Origin: Mesorhizobium sp. LSJC280B00
GTDB lineage: Bacteria; Pseudomonadota; Alphaproteobacteria; Rhizobiales; Rhizobiaceae
Reading direction: 5' to 3'
Assembly (NCBI RefSeq): GCF_000502835.1
Contig: NZ_AYVL01000002.1
Span: forward strand, 237,773-286,662
Length of the DNA: 48,890 nt
A program made the translations under genes and the position numbers. Shown here in pieces: positions 38,806 to 47,756 of this stretch. The first letter of the stretch is position 1, and every line of letters starts with the position of its first letter. The notes below the pieces were generated by a model. That model was not told the origin of the DNA and ran no database searches. It was given only the letters and a program-made list of their open reading frames with translations.

Positions 38806-39369
38806 TCAAAACAGGCGTTCGCGAACATAGACTGTATCGCCGGGCAATAGCGGGTCGGAGGTCACCACGCGTCCGGTTATCACCTTGCCGTTGATGTCGC
38901 GGGTAATGTCGACGCTTTCCTGGTTGGCGCGTGGCGTGAACCCGCCGGCGATGGCGACGGCTTTCTGCACGGTCAGGCCTGGAACGTAGGAATACTGCCC
39001 CGCCGCACCCACTTCACCCATGACGAAGATCGGCCGGTAGCGATCGATTTCGACCGAAACATCGGGATCCCGCAAATAACCCTGGCGCAGTTTCTCGGCG
39101 ATCTCGCTTTCAAGCTGTTGGGCGGTGTGGCCGCGCGCCGGCACGTTGCCGACGAGCGGCAGCGAGAGATAGCCGGACTGGTCGACGCTGTAGGTATTGG
39201 TCAGTCCTTCCTGCTCGAACACGGTTACGCGGACGCGGTCGCCGGCGCCGAGGCGATAGGGCTGGTCGAGAACTTCATGGAATGCGGCCGGCGTCGGCCG
39301 GTAGCTGGAGCAGCCCGAAAGCATCGATACGGCAAGCAGCGCGCGGAAAAGGGGAGCAGTGCTTTTCAT
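38806..39369 (-). CDS. Wza-like polysaccharide export lipoprotein
   Basis: 187 residues. MKSTAPLFRALLAVSMLSGC is a lipoprotein signal with lipobox LSGC. YRLGAGDRVRVTVFEQEGLT starts the Poly_export domain and a second beta block with FVMGEVGAAGQYSYVPGLTV is the SLBB part. Wza-type proteins form the outer-membrane exit channel; this one is short and lacks the extra SLBB repeats, as in many rhizobial versions. ATG 39369 is preferred over TTG 39411 because of the signal peptide. Confidence 0.85.
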   Translation of the reverse strand: MKSTAPLFRALLAVSMLSGCSSYRPTPAAFHEVLDQPYRLGAGDRVRVTVFEQEGLTNTYSVDQSGYLSLPLVGNVPARGHTAQQLESEIAEKLRQGYLRDPDVSVEIDRYRPIFVMGEVGAAGQYSYVPGLTVQKAVAIAGGFTPRANQESVDITRDINGKVITGRVVTSDPLLPGDTVYVRERLF

Positions 39370-39438
39370 GAGCGGACACGTACCTTTGAATAGCCGGCGA
39401 CTCTGCGGCAAACCTTAACGATCGAGCTCGGTTATCAT

Positions 39439-39547
39439 CCTGTTAGGGTTAATGGCCGGTAAAGGCGCGCGGCCGATGCGGGCCGGATCGACAAATGCAG
39501 ATGGTTTTCAGCCTCTTGTTTGCGGCTTGTTAGTAGAGCCTAACAGG
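39439..39547. promoter_or_regulatory. Nine-base inverted repeat in the divergent EPS promoter region
   Basis: CCTGTTAGG (39439-39447) and CCTAACAGG (39539-39547) are perfect inverse copies 100 bases apart, between the divergent wza-like and wzc-like genes (39370-39624). They could be operator half-sites for a regulator of both operons. No gene lies in this interval. Confidence 0.5.
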
Positions 39548-39624
39548 TTCTTACCGCGATATTAACGGCTGAGTTACCATAGTTGTTTACGGTGCATGCT
39601 GACTCAGTACCGGAGCAGGGATGC

Positions 39625-41874
39625 ATGTCCGTTCAATCCGCGGCCGCAGATGTCGACGTCGATCTCAGGCAGCTTTTCGCCAGCCTGGCGCGAAACTGGT
39701 TGCGCATCCTTGTCGTCGCACTGGTTGTAACCGGCCTGGCCTTTGCGCTCGCCTGGCTTGCAACGCCCGAATACAAGGCGGCAGCCAAGCTGGAGATCGG
39801 GCCTCGAGAATCGGAGTTCACGCGGCCAGCCGGGGCCAACGGCAACGAGCGGTCGATTCCCGACGAAGAGGCTGTGGCCACCGAGGTCCAGATCATCTCG
39901 TCCCCCGACATCCTCAAGCAGGTGGCGGCGAAGCTCAACCTGGCGAAATTGCCCGAATTCGACGAGGCGCTGAAGATGTCGGCGCTGAGCCGCGCCCTTG
40001 TCCTTGTTGGCTTGAAAAGCGATCCGTTCGAGATTCCGCTGGAAGAGCGCGTGCTGGACGCAATGCATGAGAAGCTCAACGTCTATGGCGTTGAAAAAAC
40101 CCGCGCGATCGCAATCGAGTTCTCGTCAGAGGATCCAAAGCTTGCCGCCGCGATCCCGAACGCCATTGCAAACGCCTATATCGCCTCCAAGGGCAATGCC
40201 AAGCTCGAATCGAATTCCGCCGCCACCGACTTTCTGGCGCCGGAAATCGCGGATCTGCAGAACCGGGTGAAGGAGGCGGAAGCCAAGGTTGCCGCATTCC
40301 GTGCGCAGTCCGATCTTTTGATGGGCGGCAACAATTCGGTGCTTGCCACCCAGCAGCTGTCCGAATTGTCGAGCGAACTGTCACGCGTGCGCGCCAATCG
40401 CGCTTCGGCGGAAGCGACCGCTGACAGCGTGCGCAGGGCGTTGCGCAATGGCGGCTCGCTGGATGCCGTTCCGGAGGTGTTGTCTTCCGAACTGATCCAG
40501 CGCCTGCGCGAGCGGCAAGTCGAACTCAAGAACAACATCGCCGACCTTTCCACCACCTTGCTCGACAACCATCCGCGCATCCGCGCGCTGAAGTCGCAGC
40601 TCGCGGATCTCGACCGCCAGATCCGCAACGAAGCGGAAAAGATCATGAAAGGTCTGATGGCGCAGGCCGAGACGGCGAAGGCGCGAGAGGCTCAACTCGT
40701 GGCAGACGTCAACACGCTGAAGGCGGCGTCCGCCCGCGCCGGCGAAGAGCAGGTGGAACTCGATGCGCTGCAGCGTGATGCCGCGACCAAGCGTCAGCAG
40801 CTCGATCTCTATTCATCCAGCTATCTCCAGGCGGCCGCACGCAAGGATCGCAACTATCTGCCCGTCGACGCTCGCGTATTTTCGGAGGCCCAGGTGCCGG
40901 CCGAACCTTATTTCCCCAAGATTGGTCCGATTGTCAGTGCGGCCTTTGTCGGCTCGTTGCTCATCATGGCGATCGTCACGCTGCTGCAGGAACTGTTTTC
41001 CGGCCGCGCCATGCGTCCGGCCGCCGGTGCCCATTTCGAGCGCATCGAGCAGGTTGCGATGCCGGCTGTCCAGGCCGAACGCGTGATGGCCGAGCCCGAC
41101 CCGTCGGTTGGCCGGTCCGAACCGGCAGTCGTCGAGATCGATGAGGCCGACGACGACAATATCATTGAAAGCAAAGTGGAGCCGGAACCCGTCGCGGTGG
41201 CGGAAGCGGCTGCCGAGAAAATCGAACCGGAGTACTCTGAAATGGCCGCTGGAGACATTGAACCGGCACGTTCTATCCTCGGCGAGGTCGACATCGACAA
41301 GGCCGCGGAAAAACTGATCGCCACCGGTGCCGCCCGCGCCATATTCGTGTCGCCAGAAGGCGACGAGGCGGCCGCCTCGGCGGTGTTGGTGGCGCGCGCA
41401 GTCTCCGACGCCGGGCTACGCGTGCTGCTGCTTGATCTCACCGCTTCGGGTGCCGCCTCGCGGCCGATGCTGGACAGCGGGCTGTTTCCGGGCATCACCG
41501 ATCTGCTCGCCTCGCAAGCGCAGTTCAGCGATGTGATCCACCCCGATCTCTATTCGGACTGCCACGTTATTCCCGTCGGCACAGCCGATCCGGTCCGCGC
41601 CATGCGCGCCGCCGACCGGCTGCCGATCATCATGCAGTCGCTGACCACCGCCTATGATTTGGTCGTGGTCGAATGCGGACCGGCCGACGCGCAAGGCATC
41701 AGCCGCCTGGTGGGCGAGGGGACCGAGGTCTTGCTCTCCATGCTTGAGCCGGACGACGAGGTGACGCAGGCCGCGGTCGCGCTCATCGAGAGTGGCTATC
41801 CCGACCTGACGCTGGTCACGCCCATCGGCCATGTGGCGCCGGGCCCAATGCCGGGACGGCGCTCGGCCGCCTGA
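39625..41874 (+). CDS. Wzc/GumC-like chain-length protein, kinase domain degenerate
   Basis: 749 residues. A Wzz domain with an N-terminal TM (WLRILVVALVVTGLAFALAW), a long coiled-coil periplasmic part and a second TM at ~440 (IGPIVSAAFVGSLLIMAIVT). The C-terminal ~200 residues have the shape of a bacterial tyrosine kinase, but the Walker A loop reads FVSPEGDEAAASAVLVA without GK(S/T), the A' Asp motif is LLLDLTASG, and there is no Tyr-rich tail. It probably sets chain length without kinase activity. GCAGGGA before ATG 39625 supports the start. Confidence 0.85.
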   Translation: MSVQSAAADVDVDLRQLFASLARNWLRILVVALVVTGLAFALAWLATPEYKAAAKLEIGPRESEFTRPAGANGNERSIPDEEAVATEVQIISSPDILKQVAAKLNLAKLPEFDEALKMSALSRALVLVGLKSDPFEIPLEERVLDAMHEKLNVYGVEKTRAIAIEFSSEDPKLAAAIPNAIANAYIASKGNAKLESNSAATDFLAPEIADLQNRVKEAEAKVAAFRAQSDLLMGGNNSVLATQQLSELSSELSRVRANRASAEATADSVRRALRNGGSLDAVPEVLSSELIQRLRERQVELKNNIADLSTTLLDNHPRIRALKSQLADLDRQIRNEAEKIMKGLMAQAETAKAREAQLVADVNTLKAASARAGEEQVELDALQRDAATKRQQLDLYSSSYLQAAARKDRNYLPVDARVFSEAQVPAEPYFPKIGPIVSAAFVGSLLIMAIVTLLQELFSGRAMRPAAGAHFERIEQVAMPAVQAERVMAEPDPSVGRSEPAVVEIDEADDDNIIESKVEPEPVAVAEAAAEKIEPEYSEMAAGDIEPARSILGEVDIDKAAEKLIATGAARAIFVSPEGDEAAASAVLVARAVSDAGLRVLLLDLTASGAASRPMLDSGLFPGITDLLASQAQFSDVIHPDLYSDCHVIPVGTADPVRAMRAADRLPIIMQSLTTAYDLVVVECGPADAQGISRLVGEGTEVLLSMLEPDDEVTQAAVALIESGYPDLTLVTPIGHVAPGPMPGRRSAA

Positions 41875-41897
41875 GGCAGTTTTCTCTCAAATCGAAA

Positions 41898-43127
41898 TCA
41901 GCTGTCGTCTTCGCCTGCGGCCGGTGCTGTCCGCCCCACGGCTTTGCGGCGCAGCAGCTTGGTCAGCTTCCAGACCATTGGGCTGTGCTTGATGAATGCC
42001 TTCAGGCTTGCGCCGTGCCTGAGCGCAAGCGCCAGCGCACGACCTTTCAGCGTCAGCGGAACCAGCACCTCGAAATGCTGCGTTTCGACATCGCACCACA
42101 ATCGCTTGTAGGGTTCGTCGCCGACCGAGAAATCATAGATTTCGAAACCCGCCTCGCAGGCTTCCAGGATGTTCTCGAAGAACAGGAAGTCGCCCGGGCT
42201 GGTGTGTGCGAGGTCGTCCTCGGCGATCGCCCCGAATTCGCAGATCAGCCGCTTGCCCGTGCGGCTCGATCCGGTGACTGCACGAAGTTTCCCGGCGACT
42301 TCCAGCCCATGCAGGACGAAGGACGGATATTCCTCTTGAAGCGCGTCGGCAAACAGCGAGCGGAAAAAAGCGCGCACCTCCGCCTCACCGAAAACATTGG
42401 CGATGCCCATCTTGCGGAAGCGGAATTCCTTCATCTCGAAAAAGGCATCGAGCAGCATGTGCACCTCGTCCGCAGTCCTCGCCTCGATGCGACGATAGCT
42501 GCCAACGGCCTCGAACTTGCGCGCCTGCGAGCGATGCTTCTTGCGCCTGCGCTTGCCGCTCACGCGGGTGAGCAGTGCGTCAAATCCTCCCACAAGACCG
42601 GCGGCCAGCGACAGATTGGGGCTCGAAAAATGCGGCAAGGCGGAGAGCGGGTTGGCAACGCCGTCGAGATCGGGCAGCAGCCGCTCCAGCGCAACAAGAT
42701 CGATGTCGCGCCGCGCCTTGGCAATCGCAGCCAGCATCGAGCGGATCGCCGCGCTATCGGCATTCGCCAGCCATTGCGGGTCGGCGGCGGCAAAATTGCC
42801 GTTTGCATGGCGGCCGCCCATGAACCGGGCGACGCGGAACGCTCCACTGCGAGTGACCTCCAGCGCCAGTGAGAAAACCGGCCTGTCCTCGGCGCGCAGC
42901 GTCGCAACGACAACGTCGGCGCCGGTATGTGCGGCCCAGTTCAGGATCCAGCCTGCGCTTTGCGCAGGGGCAAAAAGCGCGGAATGGCAGAATTCTGCGT
43001 ACGCCGCCAACGCCGCACTATCGGCGACCGAGGTTGACAGGCCGGCTTTGCCGGCCGGCAAGGCACACGGCGACGCCTCGCTGCTTGCCAGCCGATTGCC
43101 GTCAAATGACGCGGTGGCGTCAACCAT
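41898..43127 (-). CDS. CelD/BcsL-type GNAT acyltransferase
   Basis: 409 residues. The middle shows KRRRKKHRSQARKFEAVG and the C-terminal half has EFGAIAEDDLAHTSPGDFLF then EIYDFSVGDEPYKRLWCDVE, the signature of the GNAT_6 CelD/BcsL group linked to cellulose and exopolysaccharide modification. It probably transfers an acyl group to a polysaccharide or carrier. It converges on the wzc-like gene and diverges from the deacetylase gene by 89 bases. Confidence 0.8.
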   Translation of the reverse strand: MVDATASFDGNRLASSEASPCALPAGKAGLSTSVADSAALAAYAEFCHSALFAPAQSAGWILNWAAHTGADVVVATLRAEDRPVFSLALEVTRSGAFRVARFMGGRHANGNFAAADPQWLANADSAAIRSMLAAIAKARRDIDLVALERLLPDLDGVANPLSALPHFSSPNLSLAAGLVGGFDALLTRVSGKRRRKKHRSQARKFEAVGSYRRIEARTADEVHMLLDAFFEMKEFRFRKMGIANVFGEAEVRAFFRSLFADALQEEYPSFVLHGLEVAGKLRAVTGSSRTGKRLICEFGAIAEDDLAHTSPGDFLFFENILEACEAGFEIYDFSVGDEPYKRLWCDVETQHFEVLVPLTLKGRALALALRHGASLKAFIKHSPMVWKLTKLLRRKAVGRTAPAAGEDDS

Positions 43128-43216
43128 ACCTCAATCCTTAGGGCGTATTCGTCGCGATTGGGGGTCCGCGCAGGCGCATTCCATGCTTGATGAGCTTAGG
43201 CGCAAAAGGTGAATGA

Positions 43217-44275
43217 ATGATCGACGGGGGCGAGGCAATCCGCAAACTGGCGCTCAATCTCGCCCGCTATTCCGGTCTCGCTCCGCTGGCCAAGCCGTTT
43301 ATCGGCGGTCTCGGCGCTATCCTGATGCTGCATCGGGTAACCGCGACACCGGAAAAGCCGAACGGCGTCAACCGCCACTTGAACATCGCGCCTGGGTTTC
43401 TCGACACCGTGATCGCCGACATGAAGGCGAACGGCTACAGTTTCGTCACGCTTGACGAGGCGATCGAGCGCATCAAGGCTGGCGACAAGTACGGCCAGTT
43501 TGCGACGATCACCGCCGACGACGCCTATCGAGACAACATGACCGAGGCGCTGCCGGTGCTGGAGAAACACGGCGCGCCGATCACCATTTACGTCGCGCCG
43601 GGACTGATCGACGGCGCCGCCGATTTGTGGTGGGACGTGGTCGAGGACATCGTCAATGCGCGCGATCGCCTGACGCTGACGACGCCGGATGGCCCGGTGA
43701 CAATCGACTGCTCGAGTCCGGGAAAAAAGGTCCAGGCCAATGCGCGCCTGCACGCTCATCTGACGCTGAAGGTGCGCGAGCAGGACCAGCGTGCGGTGTT
43801 GCGGGATCTGGCGCGCTCGAACGGCATCGAATTGGGTGGTCCGCGCCCGAGCACGCTGATGAACTGGGACGAGATCCGCACCATGGCCGAGCACCCGCTG
43901 GTGACGATCGGCGCACATAGCGTCAATCACTGCAATCTGAAGCGGCTTTCCGAGAGCGATGCGCGACATGAGATCGGCGACGTCAAGCGCATATTGCAGG
44001 CCAAACTCGGCGAGGAGCCGCGCCATTTCGCCTATCCCTACGGTTATGCCAGTGCCGTCGGCCGCCGCGAAGTAGGCCTAGTCCGCGATGCCGGCTATGC
44101 CTCGGCGGTGACGACCCGCCACGGCATACTCCGCGCCGAGCATGCCGGCTTCCTGCACGCACTGCCGCGCATTTCGGTCAATGGCCGCTATCAGAGCGTC
44201 GCCCACATCCGAACAATGTTGTCGGGCGTGACGACGCCGCTGGCCAATGCCGGCAAGACGGTGGTGACGATCTAA
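43217..44275 (+). CDS. Polysaccharide deacetylase (NodB-homology)
   Basis: 352 residues. ITADDAYRDN is motif 1 (usually TFDDG; both Asp kept, Phe and Gly changed to Ala), GAHSVNH is motif 2 with both metal His, and RHFAYPYGYASAVG is motif 3. The enzyme would remove N- or O-acetyl groups from a surface polysaccharide. There is no signal peptide, so it is probably cytoplasmic. It converges with the DUF2842-like gene by a 4-base overlap. Confidence 0.85.
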   Translation: MIDGGEAIRKLALNLARYSGLAPLAKPFIGGLGAILMLHRVTATPEKPNGVNRHLNIAPGFLDTVIADMKANGYSFVTLDEAIERIKAGDKYGQFATITADDAYRDNMTEALPVLEKHGAPITIYVAPGLIDGAADLWWDVVEDIVNARDRLTLTTPDGPVTIDCSSPGKKVQANARLHAHLTLKVREQDQRAVLRDLARSNGIELGGPRPSTLMNWDEIRTMAEHPLVTIGAHSVNHCNLKRLSESDARHEIGDVKRILQAKLGEEPRHFAYPYGYASAVGRREVGLVRDAGYASAVTTRHGILRAEHAGFLHALPRISVNGRYQSVAHIRTMLSGVTTPLANAGKTVVTI

Positions 44276-44499
44276 CTGTTGCCTCGCCCCTTCGGCCGCG
44301 GCTCCAGGATCAGCCATTTGATGATGCCCATCGCCGGCAGCACCCACAAAAGCCCGCTGAGCAGGAAGAAGATGAAGTGCGCCAGCGGCCCGGACTGCGA
44401 CAATTGGGCGACCGCCACGATCGAGGCGACCAGCGCATAGACTATGACCAGCACTACCAGCAGGAAGCTTCCGATCAGCTTTTTCAGGCGAATGGGCAT
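44272..44499 (-). CDS. DUF2842-like small membrane protein
   Basis: 75 residues, MPIRLKKLIGSFLLVVLVIV then a second TM with FIFFLLSGLLWVLPAMGIIK. The KKLIG start and W-x-LPA-x-IIKWL end match a short two-TM family found in alphaproteobacteria (DUF2842), of unknown role. An in-frame longer start at 44709 is unlikely because the segment before ATG 44499 is low in hydrophobicity and lacks a ribosome site. Confidence 0.75.
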   Translation of the reverse strand: MPIRLKKLIGSFLLVVLVIVYALVASIVAVAQLSQSGPLAHFIFFLLSGLLWVLPAMGIIKWLILEPRPKGRGNS

Positions 44500-44650
44500 G
44501 GCGCGATCTCGTTGATCGCTATCGCTTAGGCCGAACAGCCAATACGCGCAACCCGCCAGAAACGGCGCGACGGCGTGCCGCGCTGTCCGGTCTTGCAAGC
44601 CGGGTTGCGATGGTTCACCAATCCGCGACTTCAACTGCCGGGACAAATCC

Positions 44651-45745
44651 ATGGCTGCTGCCATATCCGATGCCGCGCCTTTCGCCGCCCGCGATCGCGA
44701 CCTTCGCAACCGCGCGCTGGTACGCGGTTGGCTCTATGTCGTGCTCCTGGTGCTGTTTGCGCTGGTACTGGTCGGCGGCGCTACAAGGCTCACCAATTCC
44801 GGCCTGTCGATCACCGAATGGCAGCCGATACACGGCGTCATCCCGCCGCTCAATGATGCCGAGTGGCAGGAGGAGTTCCTGCGCTACCAGCAGACCCCGC
44901 AATATGCCGAACTCAACAACGGCATGAGCATCGAGGCGTTCAAATCGATCTTCTGGTGGGAATGGGTGCACCGCATCCTGGCGCGTAGTGTCGGCGTGGT
45001 CTTCGCCCTGCCGCTGCTGTTCTTCTGGGCGACGCGCCGCATCGAGCGGGGCCTCGGCACGAAGTTGTCGGGCATCCTCCTTCTCGGCGCTCTGCAGGGC
45101 GCGATAGGCTGGTGGATGGTGGCGTCCGGGTTGGTTGACCGGGTTTCGGTCAGCCAATATCGGCTGGCGACGCATCTGACGCTGGCGGCGCTGATCTTCA
45201 CGGCGACCATGGTGGTCGCGCGTGGGCTGGCGCCGCACTCGGAACCTGCCGCCGACCGCTCGACGCAACGTCTGGCCGGCTTCCTGGTGCTGCTGGCGCT
45301 GGTCCAGATCTATCTCGGCGGGCTGGTCGCAGGGCTAGACGCCGGCTTGAGCTACAACACCTGGCCGCTGATGGACGGCAAGCTGGTCCCCGGCGACCTG
45401 CTGCTGCTCGAGCCGGCATGGCGCAATTTCTTCGAAAACCCGAAGACGGTGCAATTCGTCCACCGGGTCGGCGCCTACACGATCTTCGCGGTCGCGCTCT
45501 GGCACATGATTGCGACACGCCGGCGCCTGCCGGGCACGACGCATGCCCGACGCGCGACGCTGCTGTTCCTGATTGTCGTGGTGCAGGCGTCGATCGGCAT
45601 CGGCACGCTATTGATGCAGGTGCCTCTGCACATGGCCCTGACGCATCAGGCATTCGCGCTGTTTCTGCTCGGCTTCGCCGCCGCGCATTGGCGCGGCACC
45701 AAGGGCGCTTATCCGCTGCCTCATGAGATTGCTCTCAGAGGCTGA
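44651..45745 (+). CDS. ctaA: Heme A synthase (CtaA/COX15)
   Basis: 364 residues with eight TM helices. [20 protein letters not shown] and the late [26 protein letters not shown] and [18 protein letters not shown] carry the heme-binding His residues of type 2 CtaA. The enzyme oxidises heme O to heme A for cytochrome aa3 oxidase in the membrane. Length is normal. The gene overlaps the APH-like gene at its 3' end (convergent). Confidence 0.95.
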   Translation: MAAAISDAAPFAARDRDLRNRALVRGWLYVVLLVLFALVLVGGATRLTNSGLSITEWQPIHGVIPPLNDAEWQEEFLRYQQTPQYAELNNGMSIEAFKSIFWWEWVHRILARSVGVVFALPLLFFWATRRIERGLGTKLSGILLLGALQGAIGWWMVASGLVDRVSVSQYRLATHLTLAALIFTATMVVARGLAPHSEPAADRSTQRLAGFLVLLALVQIYLGGLVAGLDAGLSYNTWPLMDGKLVPGDLLLLEPAWRNFFENPKTVQFVHRVGAYTIFAVALWHMIATRRRLPGTTHARRATLLFLIVVVQASIGIGTLLMQVPLHMALTHQAFALFLLGFAAAHWRGTKGAYPLPHEIALRG

Positions 45746-46433
45746 GCCGCACCCGCCGGATTGCCGCGGCAATCGCCAGCTCGCGGTTTTCGTCGACCGC
45801 ATTGCGATCCTCATGATGCCATGCAGCCGACAGGCAGCCATAGGCGATGGCGTGATCCAGTATCGCGGGCGGCGACTGGCCGAGCGTTGCGGCAAAGACA
45901 TGCGCCATATGCGCGATCCGCCGCGGATCGAGGCAAAGATCGTCCCGGTCAAGTGGGTTGTAGAACATGTTGGCGGCGTCGAAGCCGGGGTCGCCGAGAA
46001 CGCCCTTCGGGTCGATCGCCAGCCAGCCACGCGGACCGTGCATGATGTTGTCTTGATGCAGGTCGCCGTGCAGCGGCCGCACGTCGTGCGGATTGGACAG
46101 CAGCCGTTCCGCGATTTCGGCAGCTTCGACATACAGGCTCCTTTCGCCGGCGGCGCGATCGGCCTTCGCCTTTTTGAACAGGCTGAAAAACCGTGTCCGC
46201 AGCGGCTGAGGGTCCGGCGGGGCAGGGTGCGTCGAAGGCGAGAACAGCTTGGCCATCACCTCCGCCGCGATTGCGGTGGCGGCATTGTCGCCGTGTTCGG
46301 CAAGATGGTGTGACAGCATCCTGTCGCCAGCATGTTCGAGCAGCATGCGGTGGCCATCGCGGCCCAGCAGCCGCACCGCACCTTCGCCGCGTCGCCAGGC
46401 GAGGAAATGCTCGCCGCGCAACTCGTTTTCCAC
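45735..46433 (-). CDS. APH(6)-like aminoglycoside phosphotransferase, N-terminally short
   Basis: 232 residues starting with [23 protein letters not shown] then [20 protein letters not shown] is the kinase catalytic core (HGDLHxDN, D-P-K). The family (streptomycin 6-kinase/hydroxyurea phosphotransferase) is usually ~280-300 residues. Here the first ~55 residues are absent, and an in-frame TAG lies seven codons before the GTG. The protein may lack its N-lobe and be inactive, or use an unidentified start; a drug-resistance role should not be assumed. Confidence 0.75.
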   Translation of the reverse strand: MENELRGEHFLAWRRGEGAVRLLGRDGHRMLLEHAGDRMLSHHLAEHGDNAATAIAAEVMAKLFSPSTHPAPPDPQPLRTRFFSLFKKAKADRAAGERSLYVEAAEIAERLLSNPHDVRPLHGDLHQDNIMHGPRGWLAIDPKGVLGDPGFDAANMFYNPLDRDDLCLDPRRIAHMAHVFAATLGQSPPAILDHAIAYGCLSAAWHHEDRNAVDENRELAIAAAIRRVRLSL

Positions 46434-46458
46434 ATCGTCGAAAGGCTTTAGACTCTAG

Positions 46459-47418
46459 CTAGATCGCCTGCGGGCTGAAATCGCTTGCGGCTACAGGCAT
46501 CACGCCTCTCAGCAGAGCGATCGATTTCTCGAGCCCTTCCAGGCTGTTGAGCAGCACATCCTCGTGCTCGACAGAGAGCCAACCGTCGTAGCCGGCCATC
46601 TTCAGTCGGTAGCAGAACTGGTGCCACCACTCCTCGCCATGGCCGAAGCCGAGCGTGATGTACGACCAACTGCGGCCGGGAATGTCCATCAGCGAGCCGT
46701 TTTCAAGCAGCGAAGTGGTCGCTTGAACCGACGCATTAAGCATGGTGTCCTTGGCGTGGACGTGGAAGATCGCCTCGCCCAGCGCTTCGGCTGCAATCAG
46801 TGGATCCGCCCCCATCCAGAACAGATGCGAGGGATCGAGGTTGGCGCCGATCACCGGACCGATGGCCGCACGAAGCTTGAGGAGCGAAGGAACGTTGTAG
46901 ACACACTGGCTGCCATGTAGTTCCAGTGCGATGCGTTCGACGCCGCTCTTCTTCGCCAGATCCGCGACCTCAGCCCAGAACGGCAGCAGCTTCTCGCCCC
47001 ACTGATAGCGCAAGATCACCTGCGTTTCGGGCGGCCAGGAGGAGACCACCCAGTTCGGCATGAGGTCGCCTTCGCGTCCGGGCGGCAAGCCCGACATGGT
47101 GCAGACGGTCTTGATGCCCATTTCTCCGGCAATGCGGATCGTGTCCTTCAGGCACCCGGCCTGTTCCGGCTGGGTGGGATGCAGGGGATTGCCATTGGCG
47201 TTGAGGGCGATGATCTCAAGTCCCCTGTCGCCGAACGCCTTCAGGAAAGCCCGTCGCGCTTCCGGCTTCGCCTTCATCGACGCCAGGTCGAAGTGCGGCG
47301 CGGTCGACCAGCCGCCGGTGTTCACCTCGACACCCGAGACGCCGAGGCGCGCCGCGTTGTCGAGAACCGCTTCGAACGACATGCCTCCAAGACTGTCGGA
47401 AACAAAACCCAGCTTCAT
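46459..47418 (-). CDS. TIM-barrel sugar isomerase/epimerase (IolE-like group)
   Basis: 319 residues. GFVSDSLGGMSFEAVLDNAA, ALNANGNPLHPTQPE, IALELHGSQCVYN, IGANLDPSHLFWMG, HVHAKDT and VEHEDVLLNSLEGL follow the AP_endonuc_2/xylose-isomerase-like fold with its metal ligands (E, D, H, E). The group includes IolE and related epimerases. ATGA coupling joins it to the RpiR-type gene. The substrate is not decided by the sequence. Confidence 0.8.
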   Translation of the reverse strand: MKLGFVSDSLGGMSFEAVLDNAARLGVSGVEVNTGGWSTAPHFDLASMKAKPEARRAFLKAFGDRGLEIIALNANGNPLHPTQPEQAGCLKDTIRIAGEMGIKTVCTMSGLPPGREGDLMPNWVVSSWPPETQVILRYQWGEKLLPFWAEVADLAKKSGVERIALELHGSQCVYNVPSLLKLRAAIGPVIGANLDPSHLFWMGADPLIAAEALGEAIFHVHAKDTMLNASVQATTSLLENGSLMDIPGRSWSYITLGFGHGEEWWHQFCYRLKMAGYDGWLSVEHEDVLLNSLEGLEKSIALLRGVMPVAASDFSPQAI

Positions 47419-47756
47419 GATAGATCCTTTTTTTGACGCGATATGGCTTCTCTTTGAAAGAAGCGGCGAAGCTGCGCATGGCTTTCGAAGCCCAAGGCCA
47501 ACGCAAAGCGGCTAATCGAGGTGCGGGAGACGCCGACGACAGTGGCCAGCTCGGCGCCGTTATCGATTGCCACCTCGGTCGGATTTTCCAGCGCGAACCG
47601 GGCTATGCGGATCGTCACCCTGGAAAAGCTGGAAGAATTGCGGGCTATCCATTGCTTCATCGCCGCCATGTCCTCTGGCGGCTGTCGGTTAGCTGAAGCG
47701 TCTGCAACCCTTGCCGAGCATGACCGCGACACTGCCGGAGCAACAGCTGCCTTCAT
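47415..47756 (-). CDS. RpiR-type regulator, HTH domain only
   Basis: 113 residues. SRVTIRIARFALENPTEVAI, GAELATVVGVSRTSISRFAL and ALGFESHAQLRRFF form the HTH_6 domain of RpiR regulators. The SIS sugar-phosphate domain (about 150 residues) that normally follows is absent; the protein ends at QKKDLS. It probably binds DNA but cannot sense a sugar phosphate by the usual route. Both ends overlap neighbours by ATGA. Confidence 0.75.
   Translation of the reverse strand: MKAAVAPAVSRSCSARVADASANRQPPEDMAAMKQWIARNSSSFSRVTIRIARFALENPTEVAIDNGAELATVVGVSRTSISRFALALGFESHAQLRRFFQREAISRQKKDLS

Noticed and set aside
39550..39580. CtrA-box-like sequence (TTAA, 8 bases, TTAC) upstream of the wzc-like gene
   Set aside because: The spacing and second half-site do not match the TTAA-N7-TTAA consensus; short AT words are expected in a promoter region.
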